A stretch of 64,000 bases of DNA, from positions 71,568,256 to 71,632,255 of the forward strand of contig NC_039364.1 of NCBI RefSeq assembly GCF_003573695.1. The letters run 5' to 3'. Shown piece after piece: positions 10,986 through 21,398 of the stretch (position 1 is the stretch's first letter; each line of letters starts with the position of its first letter). The notes below the pieces were generated by a model. The model did not search any database. It had not been told where the DNA came from and saw nothing but the letters and a program-made list of their open reading frames with translations. This stretch comes from Papaver somniferum. Taxonomy: Eukaryota > Streptophyta > Magnoliopsida > Ranunculales > Papaveraceae. The position numbers were made by a program, and so were the translations under genes.

Positions 10986-11880
10986 TGATAGACATATTTT
11001 TGGGTCTGATTTGATCTCTGTTGTCTAATTTGTTAGTGCCTATTTTTGTACTTATTTTTCTATTTTGTGTATTTGTCGATGTTTTTGGAGAAATAAACTT
11101 TTGTAGAAAAAATGGCTCGAAAAAGTGTTAAAGGCACCCAAAAAAATTGATAACGGAACATGGACTTTGGATAGGGGCATCCCCTTCTTCTTCATTTTCA
11201 TACAGAGTTTTCGCGAGAAATTTTGGTTTCAACAGTGAAGGATTTCTAGATGACAGTTTGTAGGACATTTTAGATTTTTAAGACAAGAATATCTTCTTGC
11301 CTTATAAACAGGAAATCTACGAGTATTAACTATGGGAGTTTTGAAGAAAAGGAAGTTATTTTGTATTTAACATGAAAGATATCCTCAGAGGATTTTTTTC
11401 TTGGAGCGGAATTGATTCTTCGAATAAAGAAGATTTGGGTTTAATAAAGAAATATAGAAAATAAAAGAAGGAAAAGAAGGGAAAAAGTCTCGAAGATATT
11501 TTTAATTAAAAAGAATAAGATTTTGAGAATATATTTGAATAATGGGTTGGTGTGTATAAAATAGTATGTTAATGAGACCGAACATGAACATCTTTTGAGA
11601 GCCGAGAGAATAGTTTTAATATATTAGTGGAATAATATTTGAGAAAGATCATTTCAGTTTTTATTATGGGTAACTAATGCTTTGAACTAAGACAATGAAG
11701 GAAACTATTATAACATGGTTGATGGGAAATAATTTTTAATTGTTTCATTTACTCTAGTTTTATTACTTATTCACTTAATCATTGTTTCTGCAGAGTTTTA
11801 ATTTGATTATATGATTTTCTTAATTATTTGTCATTCAATTTGATAGGTTATGATTTATTAAATCGTTTGATATAAACTGC
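10986..11880 (+). repeat. Athila-like LTR (5' part recognised)
   Basis: It starts TGATAGACA and shares its layout with the Athila-type LTRs at 38870-40368 and 44434-45972, including the related TGCAGAGTTTTAA segment near 11790. Similarity fades after about 11880, so the 3' border is uncertain. It lies upstream of an Athila-like gag in the same orientation. Confidence 0.65.
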
Positions 11881-12610
11881 AACAGGGAAGGATGACAGTT
11901 CCGATACGGTCTCGGCCCCTCGGGTTCGCACATTGACATAGGAGTCAGTGGCCCGAGTCGACTTCAAATGTTCATCCCCCGTCTGGAACGTGAGGTAATA
12001 TTCTAACCACCCGTGAATCCCCTGTCAGCGGGTTTATTGGACGCCTTTGTAATGCATATATGTTGAGGTCTGGAAACGGTTTTAATTTTTAGTTGAGGGA
12101 AAGGACTGGCAAATATAAGATAACAACTCTAATTTCATCACATTTTCCTTCTTGCATGCCTTCGGAAAACGTTTTCAACGCGAACCTAAGCTTAAAATAC
12201 TGACTAGAACGAGACCAATAGGATAACGAGCTTATAAGAAAGTCATTCAAAAGGATTTTAAGTGTTGGTTACTTTGTTAGCTAGCCTAACTTGAGGTTTA
12301 GAATGGTTACTTTAAGTTGAATCGCGCCGCCTTGTAACCCAAGGAAACATAACCACATAGGTAGAGGTATTTAAGATCCTTTGAGCTTCTCATGCTTCTC
12401 TCTGACTTACTTTAATTCAGATCGTCCCAAGAGGTTCACTGAAATCGTAAATAGTTGCCTTTCGGAAGGTTAGAGGCTGGTCTAGAAAAAATCTACGTGG
12501 ACCCATCATGCTTTTTGTTTGCTAGATTCAATAGGCTTGTTTTGGTGGAGCCAGACTTGTTTGTGTTTTCTTAGAACTTCCTTTCCAATCAGGATTGTTC
12601 TTTTTAGTGT
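11881..12610 (+). other. Athila-like leader between LTR and gag
   Basis: No coding frame is supported. It probably holds the end of the LTR, the primer site and the 5' leader, but I could not place the LTR end or a clear primer-binding site. Confidence 0.4.
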
Positions 12611-13242
12611 ATGCCCAAGGTTATTAGAGAGCGGTCTTGGAAAAGAGACAATCTAGGTCGTTTAATTAATGAAAAACCTAGTAGTTCTTCTTGCGGAAAC
12701 GAGGAGCTCGAAGACTCTTCTTTTGAGAGCCCTGTTTTCGGAAATTTCAGTTTTGAAAACTTGACTCTTAGTGAGGAAAGTATTCCTAGTCCTTTGATAG
12801 TGCTAGAAATAACGACTTTAAAAGCTTTGATGAATCCTACTAGGAACTCTCGACCCTCATATATCAAGTTATCTGACACTGAAGCAAACTATGAGCTGAA
12901 ACCTGGGACGATACATATTCTCCCAGTCTTTCTAGGGGAAAAAAGTGAAAACCCCTATTTTCACATTAGGGAATTTGAGGAAATCTGTAGCACCATTAGG
13001 ATTAAATACCTAGATGATGATACACTGAAAATTAGGTTATTTCCTTTTTCCCTGAGAAACAAAGCCAAATCTTGGTTATATAGTTAGACTTCCATTTCAA
13101 TTGAAACATATGAACAACTTACATCTGCCTTTTTACAGAAGTTTTTCCCTAGGCACAAAACATCATCTATTAGGACGTAGATTTGCAAATTTGCTCAACA
13201 TGAGAGGGAAAATATTTATAGCGGTATTTGGAAAGGTTCAAT

Positions 13243-15264
13243 GATTTTGTAACACCCCGAGTTCCGGACCAGGGAAAACCCATATGGAGGTCCAAACTCG
13301 AAGTATATAAATCCATTAATTATCCTTAATAATATTTATGCATATAAACCCATATGGAGGTCGGAAAAAGATTTATGCATATATATATTTTTGCTAATTT
13401 ACTTTAATACCAAACATGATTAAAAATTTATATAATATGAATTGAAGCATATAAATCCATTAATTATCCTTAATAATATTTTATACCAAACACATTATTT
13501 CAAATTACATTTCAAGCAATACAATAAAACAACACAATGATTAAACTATCTTCTTAGTTTCCACTTCCAACTTCCAAGAAATCTGCAAGGATGTCAACTG
13601 GGGTGAGATGACAACTCAGTAGAATGAATTCCCAATCTCAAAACATGCATAAAAATACCAATGATCAAGTGACAAACTACATAGGTATACAACATAATTT
13701 CAAGCAAATCACTGATATGTAGATTTTAAACATCAACATTACCACATAAGTTTTATTTATAACAAATCATCTAATTTACATTTCAAAACAAGACTTCACA
13801 ATATTAATAACAAATCATTCAGTTCATTTGTTCAATACGAGTCCACAATACCAATATTATTGTCAACTAATCATCCATTTGGGATTTAACACATCAATTC
13901 ACAATTCATCCATTTAAGTTTCAACGCATGAGTTCACGGTACGAAAACCTTGGTTCGTGCACCCACCTGTCGTTTCTCCGGCACGGACATCCGCCATCGA
14001 TGGTTAGAAAAGATCATATGGGGATCATACCCATTTTCTCTTTAGAATCATTACCCATTTCGTTCTCGTTATCCAGCACGAATAACCGCTACCGATGGTC
14101 AGGCACACAAGTTCCTACATAGGGATCATTACCCATTTGTATCCTGGGGATCATTACCCGTTATTAGCATGAAACCATGTTCCATCTAACAGTAAAACGT
14201 GAAATCATTTCCAATTTGTAAATCATTTTTGCAAACAATACAAGCAACCATGGCTTAACAACATATGACAAACAACATGAGTTTCTTTTGAGCATTTATG
14301 CAAACAAGATAACTGCACACATTCTACATCATGCATCTCAGGATGATTACTTTGTCCGATCTTCCTAAAACTTTAGGAGAACATACATAACTCAATAAGT
14401 AATGACATATCCAAAATTCACAGTAAACTAACAGCTCAATCAAAAAATAATGATTTTGTAATATCATCCTAAAAACCGGGAAAACTACATGCCATTACCA
14501 AACAATTCATATTAAACTCACAATAATCAGGAATTGAGCAAATCCATTTGAAATTTAATACGCAAACCTACAACTTTCAAAGAGACTACACATCATTTTA
14601 AAATTATAAAAACTACTTAAATCAATCAAAAACATGATAAAGCGAATATGTCAAGAAATTTCAGAAATCATCATCCATATCAATACAAACAATCAACAGT
14701 GAATTTACGATGGATTTTTCTCAATTTTTTAACCAGTAATACCCAATTATGTTTTATCTACCATTAATAAAAGGCTGATCATTAATCGGATGCATTTAAT
14801 TAAACAAATAAATTTTAGAATCCTAATGATATAAGATTTAACTAAATCAAAATCAAGTATAACAAAATACAAAAAGAAGGGGGATTTAGCATTCTATCTT
14901 AATTCTTTTGATCCTATTGATTCTCCATACTCTTCTTCTCTAAATAAAACCTAGCTCCATCTTATTCTTCTTCTCCCAGCCTTTTCTTTTGCAACTTTTA
15001 AAATTCTTTCTCTAAACTTTTCTAAAACTTAATTATATTAATACTAACATTAAAAAAAATGCTTAATACACATTTTTATTGTTTTTATTACTCATTTTAT
15101 TTTAAGTGTCTTTTGATTTTCCTCATATTTAGGTGATTATATTTTCACCCTAAATTTTTGGTACAAGCAACCCATCTAGACTAAGCAAAGAAAACAATAA
15201 CCTAAGCTAATTTGAGTAAAACCCGACCCTAACCGGTAAATGAAATACCGGGTACTAAAGATTT
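13243..15264 (+). repeat. Solo LTR (13248-15259) with GATTT target-site duplication, inside Athila gag
   Basis: GATTT occurs at 13243-13247 and again at 15260-15264. The 2012 bp between starts TGTAACACCCC, a start common in chromovirus-type gypsy LTRs, and ends GGGTACTAAA, one change from the expected CA end. Removing it and one GATTT copy rejoins the gag frame at the CPHHG region. There is no internal coding region. Two short segments near 13270-13480 are repeated inside it. A solo LTR left by LTR-LTR recombination is the simplest explanation. Confidence 0.75.
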
Positions 15265-15646
15265 GTTATCACAATGTCCTCATCATGGTTTAGAAAAGGT
15301 AAGGCTAGTTCAGATCCTTTATGAAGATTTAGATTATTCGACAATAACCATGGTTGAGTCTTTGTATATAGGTGGGTTTGAAAACAAAACTGTTGATGGT
15401 GCGATGACATTTTTGAATGAAATTGTCGAAAAGACCCAGCAATGGGAAAATAGTAGGGAGCCCCAGAAAATAATTCTTTTAAGTAAAGGGAATATCAATA
15501 AGGTAGAAGGATCTTTTGAATCGGATGCCAAAATAACATCTATAACAAAAATGTAGAAGCTTTAGAATTGAGTCAAACTAGTGGTAGAATAGAGCCTTTG
15601 TGGAAAGGACAGACTATTGAAGAGCAAGCCCATGCTCTTTATAATA

Positions 15647-16037
15647 CTCCCTCAGTTTCAAAAAGACAGTCCGGTTTGACTTTGAAAAGATATTAAGGAG
15701 ACTATAGTAGTTTACATTTCTACCCTTAATGACTTGCCTAATTTATTTCAATAAAAATGTTAGTAATAAAAACTACCAAAAGTTGTTGTAGAATTTAATT
15801 TGGAACCATATATATTGTCTTCAAAAAGGAATGAATGATATATTTGTTTCCTTAATTATACAGATTTGATTAATATTTTAGATTTGGTCCCATTAAAGAA
15901 GAATTTATGAATATAAAAAACTTAAGGGTATGTTAGAGAGTTTATTGGAAAAATATGACTATAAACAGAAGCTGGACACATTTTTGAAACATACCAAAAT
16001 GGAATAGATAACGTTTTTTTTTTTGAAACAGAGGAAG
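15647..16037. mobile_element. Stowaway-like Tc1/mariner MITE (391 bp, TSD TA)
   Basis: It has terminal inverted repeats CTCCCTCAGTTTCAAAAA and, on the other strand, CTTCCTCTGTTTCAAAAA. TA dinucleotides flank it at 15645-15646 and 16038-16039. It is AT-rich and non-coding. The terminal sequence is the form typical of plant Stowaway elements, which are moved by mariner transposases supplied elsewhere. It interrupts the Athila gag. Confidence 0.85.
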
Positions 16038-16728
16038 TAACTGATAACCGTCAGAAGTTTGACCCATATGCAGAAACGTATAGCCCTGGTTGGAGAAACC
16101 ATCCAAACCTTTCATGGCCTAATGGCCATAATCAAGGTCAGTCTAGTAACTCTCAGGTTCCCCCAGGTTTTGGCTATACTAAGAATCCTTCAGGACAAGC
16201 ACAATTTCAGAGTCCTTCAGATAAGAAGATCATAAGTTAAGAGGAGTCTTTTGCCTCGTTAGTCCGGAGCATTGAGAAATTTTAGCAGTCGGTTGCACAA
16301 GGTTTAGAAGATAATAAAAAGATGGTTCAGGCTAACTCTCAGGCTATTTCCAAGTTAAAAATCCAGGTTAATTGGATAAATGAGTCCTTGAAAGAAAAAG
16401 GTAAGTTTCCTAGCCAGACACAACTCAATCCTAGAGGAGTTCGAAGTATCTTATGATGAGAAAACTTCAAGTCATGTGAATGAAATTACAACCCTACGAA
16501 GCGGAAAGATAGTTGACAACAAGGTAACCATGCCCGATAGTGAACACGTGTAGTTCACCCTTCTGAGCCAGTAACTAAAGAGACTGACAAAGTCTTCAAA
16601 GAATCCAATGTGGTTCCTGATAAGCCCGACTTTTTGCCTAGAGGCCCATTCCCACAGTTGTTAAATCCAACAAAGAAGGAGTCGACTTTCAACGAGATAA
16701 TGGAAACATTTAAGCAAGTGAACATCAA

Positions 16729-17435
16729 TGTTAGAGCACTGCTCGGTCGAACTCGCATGCGTTGTTATCTCAAGCATGTTTGTCAATGTTAGTGATCAAA
16801 ACTATAAGTTCTGATTTCTAGTCTACTATTAGCTAAGTCTCGGACTAGCATATAAAGTGTAGTTTTGCTAAAGACCCCATGGCGATCATCATACAAAGAC
16901 GAAGAACTACTCAAGCAACTGGTGGAACTTCATCGACTAAAAGGTATGTGGAGACTTGAACTTATCTATCACTCAAAAGTCGATATACTCTATCTCCTTT
17001 CTTGAGACAAAAGTCGTTTTGCTATATAGACTATGATTATACACATTTGCTATTTCGAGCCGAGTTTATCTCGCTTATCTATTTCTCGAAATATGTGTTG
17101 GTAAGCTTTCACTTTACTAGTGACGGAAGTAAAGTGACGAAAAATGGTTTGTGAATAACAATTATATAACATCCTCTAAAATTTTTCAATGATTGAAATG
17201 AGAGTTTAGATTATATAACCATGGTTGGATATAAGAATTGTGTGGTAACTCATACATGTATAAGTCCTTATTCCTTGAACCAAAGTATGCGTACTTTGCT
17301 GCTCAGGAAAACCAGAACTAGAGTCGCGTACCGAGTCCGTGTACCCAGCCCGCATACTGTCGGAGGTACTCACCCCGAAAATTTCTGCTGGAGTTTTTGA
17401 ATTGAAAACAAACTTATTCTGGGTACTTAAGTTCG
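16729..17435 (+). repeat. LTR A1, 5' part
   Basis: It matches the start of LTR A2 (31714) with scattered substitutions and a deletion of about 45 bp near 17115. It ends where element B inserted. 17431-17435 (GTTCG) is the left target-site duplication of B. Confidence 0.9.
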
Positions 17436-19843
17436 TGTTAGAGCATAGCTCGGTCAACCTCGCATGCGTTGCTGTCTCAATCATGTTTTTCAATGTTAGT
17501 GATCAAAACTATAAGTCTTGATTTCTAGCCTACATAGCTAAGTCTCGGACTAGGATAGAAAAGTTTAGTTGAGCTCAAGGACTTCATGGCGATTCATCAT
17601 ACAACAACGAAGATCTATACAAGGAACCGTGGAACTTCATCAACAAAAAGGTATGTGGAGACTTGAACTTATCTATCACTCAAAAGTCTAACTATTCTAT
17701 CTCCTACTTCTTATGAGACAAAAGTCGTATGTTATATAGACTAGATCATACACATTTGACATTTCGAGCTGAGCATTCATTGCTTATCTTTTATCTCGAA
17801 ATCGTGTATTGGTAAAGCGTTTCGCTTTGATCAAGTTTATCTTCACCTAGTTACGAAAGTCATGAAAATTTTCAATCACTTTGAGAATTGCTCTGACTTG
17901 AATCGATCTGTGAATAACGGCTACATAGCATCCTCTGAGAATGTCTCAATATTGAAATGAGAGTTTAGATTACATAACCATGTATTCCTTGAACCGAAGT
18001 TTTCGAACTTTGTTGATCAAGAGAAATCAGGAGGATTGTGGAATTGGCTTGCCAAGTCCGCGAACCTAGTTTGCAGACTCTGTCCGCGAACTGTCGAAAG
18101 TTCTCGATCGAGAATTTCTGCTGGGATTTTCCAAATACTCGTTTGTGTGCTTAGTCCGCGAACCCAGTCCGCGAACTGGCGGAAGTTCTCATCCCGAGAA
18201 TTTCTGCTGAGTTTGGAAAACTCATCCGATTAACTTAAGTCCGCGAACTTGTTTGTGAACTTAAGAGGTTATGATCTAAAGATGTGCTCTGAACATGAAA
18301 CATTAAATTACTAAGGAATGATTTATGCAAACCGTGGCTATAATGTTCATGAGACGATTCAATCGAATCGAATCATCTTTGCTTCAATTGTGTCTTGTGT
18401 AGTTACATAAGATCTCATAGCAATTGAACAACTCTGTAACTAGTTCATTTGAGTCAATTGAACTATTTATGGTGAAGAAGAACAAGGTTAATATGAAATG
18501 CTCATATGGTTAAACTTTTGGGTTACTATGTTGAACCAACATACACGTACACGTTTGGGCATGGTTTTCACGAACCCAGTAAAGGTCTACCCAAGTGTGT
18601 GTGACAAGCTAAGTTTTCGATCTAACGGTTGAGAAATATTAGCTTGAATCTAAATCAGGTTTTCATCTAACAGTGAATAAGGATTGTTTTGTAACTAAGG
18701 CAAAACCCTGATTTGAAGGCTCTATAAAGGAGACATCTAGCATTGTGCAAAACTAATCCCCACACGTCTGTGTGCTAGTAGTGCACCCGCTAGAGTCGAT
18801 CTCCATTAACCTTTGATTTTCTTCTCTAAAATCAGGTTAACGACTTAAATAATTAATTGGGATTGTGAAGCCAGACCGATACTACTTTGTCGTAGTTGTG
18901 TGATATGATCTTGCATCTTCTATCATACGAGTACAATCGATTGATTGGCTTGAGATCGTGAGAGTTCTCCGATAGGCAAGATAACGAAGTCACAAACATC
19001 TTCGTCTCACTGTTTGTGATTCCTCGACAATCCGCTTGCATGGTCAGGAAGGATTGTAGAGAGGTGATTGATTAATCTAGGATGTTCTTCGGGAATATAA
19101 GACCGGATTATCAATTGGTTCCTGTTACTTTGATTTTATATCTAAAGACGGAACAAAACCTAGGGTTTATCTGTGGGAGACAGATTTATCCTCTTATAGA
19201 CTTTTCTGTGTGAGACAGATCTGATTATTATCAAGTCTGTGATTTTGGGTTACATCAACTCTTGGTTGTGGGTGAGATCATCTAAGGGAATCAAGTGCGC
19301 AGTATCCTGCTGGGATTAGAGGCGTAGGAGTACAACTGTACCTTGTATCAGTGGGAGATTGGTAGGGGTTCAACTATAGTCCAGTCCGAAGTTAGTTTGC
19401 AGTAGGCTAGTCTCTGTAGCGGCTTAATACAATGTGTATTCAATCTGGACTAGGTCCTGGGGTTTTTCTGCATTTGCCGTTTCCTCGTTAACAAAACTTC
19501 TGGTGTCTGTGTAATTTCTTTTCCGCATTATATTTTTTATATAATTGAAATAATACAGGTTGTGCGTTAAAGATCATCAATTGGAAATTCGACCTTTGGT
19601 TGTTGATTGATATTGATTGATCCTTGGACATTGGTCTTTGGTACCGTCCAAGTATTCTTTGTGTTTGATTTCTATTAGCTTGAGTAATATCAAAAACAAG
19701 AGAGCGATATTAACTCCTTGAGGTACTTTTATCTAGATTGAGTCTGACTGTCTAGTTGATTCTCTAGCAAAGTATTTCGGAGTTATTCTATACTGATTGC
19801 TAAGCAAAATATTGGGTGGTGTTGTTAGACCCCCGCTTTTTCA
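17436..19843 (+). repeat. 5' LTR of element B
   Basis: It starts TGTTAGAGCATAGC and ends GCTTTTTCA, directly before the primer-binding site. It contains five copies of a TCCGCGAAC motif (18055-18250) and a TATA-like box. Confidence 0.92.
18723..18729 (+). promoter_or_regulatory. TATA box of LTR B1
   Basis: TATAAAG lies about 1290 bp into the LTR. The same place in LTR B2 (25237-25245) reads TATATAAAG and in LTR A2 (32948) TATAAGG, so the position is conserved. Confidence 0.55.
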
Positions 19844-19845
19844 AT

Positions 19846-19857
19846 TGGTATCAGAGC
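19846..19857 (+). promoter_or_regulatory. Primer-binding site of element B (tRNA-iMet type)
   Basis: TGGTATCAGAGC starts two bases after the 5' LTR. It is complementary to the 3' end of initiator-Met tRNA, the usual primer of plant copia elements. Confidence 0.92.
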
Positions 19858-19907
19858 AGGCAAACACATTAAAGACCTTATAAGTCTGTGTTTGTAGCGA
19901 TCTGATT

Positions 19908-21398
19908 ATGGACGAGTATATCTCTAATAACGTACCAGTTCAGAAATTACCAGATAATTCTAAAAGCTTGGATTCACCTAAGAGAATTGTCACATATAAG
20001 TCAATATCCAAACATTCTCTTGATGTAAAAAATGTTGATCGGAAAACTCTCTTAGAAGAACAGTTGGATGAACTTTCTGATGAAGGTGATTCAGATATTG
20101 ATAGAGATGTTGATGAGGAAGTCTCAGAGTATGTTAAGTTTTTGGATTCGCGGAATATGAAAAATATTACAACTTCTCATGTCACACCTCTTCTGACTCC
20201 TCTCTGTCGAGAAAACAAGAAATTGAGAAGATGTTACGCAGGTGTTTATTTTTAGAATCGTTCTACCGAATCGATCCTCAAGGATTCCGAGGAAAACCTA
20301 CGTATGAAGTCACTTGAATGTGATAATCTTTATCAAAAGTACTTTTTGTTGGAAGAGAAACTTGCAGAATCTGAAGCAAGGTTTAACTCCCAGCAAACAA
20401 GTTTTGACGACAGAGAAAGCACTTATCTCACTCGAGAAAAACTCCTTGAGGCTGATTTAGCTGCTACTCTTGATAAAATCAAGATGTTGGAAGATGACTT
20501 GAAAAAGTTCAATACTAGTTTAAGAAAATTAACCACTATGCTAGGAGCAAGTAAAAATCATGATGATACATGAGGATTGGGCAATAAGGGAATAGATGCT
20601 CCAAGTACTAGCAAAGAGGTAAAATTTGTCAAGGCTAGTGATTCTTCTCAAAAAAAGGTTTCCACTAATGACAAAAGTGAAATACCTTATCCGGCAGTTA
20701 AGGTTCAAAAGAGCAAAGTTTATCAACCTCCAAAGTTAACACACACGGATCGAGGTAAGAATATTCCTTATGTTTGCCACTATTGCGGAAATAAAGGTCA
20801 CCTGGAAAGGAGATGTCGTTTACGTATAAGGAATGAGAAACTTCATGATGTTCTTGTTTGGGCATCACAAGAAGTTGTGAAACCAAGATCATACGTTAAG
20901 ACTGATCCTCTTAACGTTACAGGTTGTAATTGTCCAACCTTTAGGCAAAGGAATCAGTGTTATGATAGACCTAGATTTGCCTATAAACGTCGTACGAATC
21001 CTTTTCATAATCGTAATGGTTATCAAAAGGATAACTTCGTAAAGACGAAGACAAGATCCGATGCTCCCAATTGGAGAAAGACTAACTTGCAAAAGAATAG
21101 TCAATCCAATTCTCTTCCAAGAATTCTAGAAGAGAGTGATGGGAAGAAGGTTCCGACTTTTCCTAAACGCACTCAGAAGTGGATACCGAAGAAAGACAAT
21201 GATGTTTTGAGTGTGAAAAGGAATGATCTTCCAGAAAACTCCATGACTATGGAAAAGGCAGTATCCATGATGTTGGAACTTAACAAGTTTTTTGGAAAAA
21301 TGGAATTGGATGTGAAAGGTTCTAAAAGTGATCTCGTTCATGATAATCCAAAGGTCACTTGTGGTGAGCAAGACTTTGTTCACCCCAACGCAACTTGA
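19908..21398 (+). pseudogene. Gag-like C-terminal protein of element B (coiled coil and CCHC zinc knuckle)
   Basis: Three consecutive frames, 19908-20255, 20304-20573 and 20577-21398, are separated by a TAG at 20253-20255, a TGA at 20571-20573 and frame changes. The first part is acidic and the second is a strong coiled coil. The third has the zinc knuckle CHYCGNKGHLERRC followed by a basic, Asn/Lys/Arg-rich tail. In complete Sireviruses this order precedes protease. Here the N-terminal UBN2-type gag domain is missing, although the first residues resemble the gag start of element A. Everything from protease on is also absent. It is probably a decayed non-autonomous gag. Confidence 0.75.

Larger units (their letters stand above)
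12611..16728 (+). pseudogene. Athila-like gag, split by a solo LTR, a MITE and stops
   Basis: The gag starts at ATG 12611. The motifs ELKPGTIH and NKAKSWLYS mark the Athila gag domain. A TAG at 13085-13087 ends the first frame, but similarity continues to 13247. The sequence resumes at 15265 (CPHHGLEK, then VEKTQQWE), is interrupted again at 15647-16037, and resumes with a Pro/Asn-rich segment (PGWRNHPNLSWPNG). The segment just upstream of protease in Athila (METFKQVNIN) ends at 16728, where element A has inserted. Frames change several times. Protease and pol would lie beyond element A, outside the window. Confidence 0.8.

Noticed and set aside
16610..16792. 60-residue plus-strand frame
   Set aside because: It is a chimera of Athila gag and the first bases of LTR A. 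The same C-terminal residues appear in the frame at 31493-31777 because both read into the LTR start.
18055..18250. CRISPR-like repeats in an LTR
   Set aside because: Units are about 9 bp with uneven spacing, inside a plant LTR, with no leader or cas genes.
19846..19857. tRNA gene
   Set aside because: Only the primer-binding complement of tRNA-iMet is present. There is no cloverleaf.
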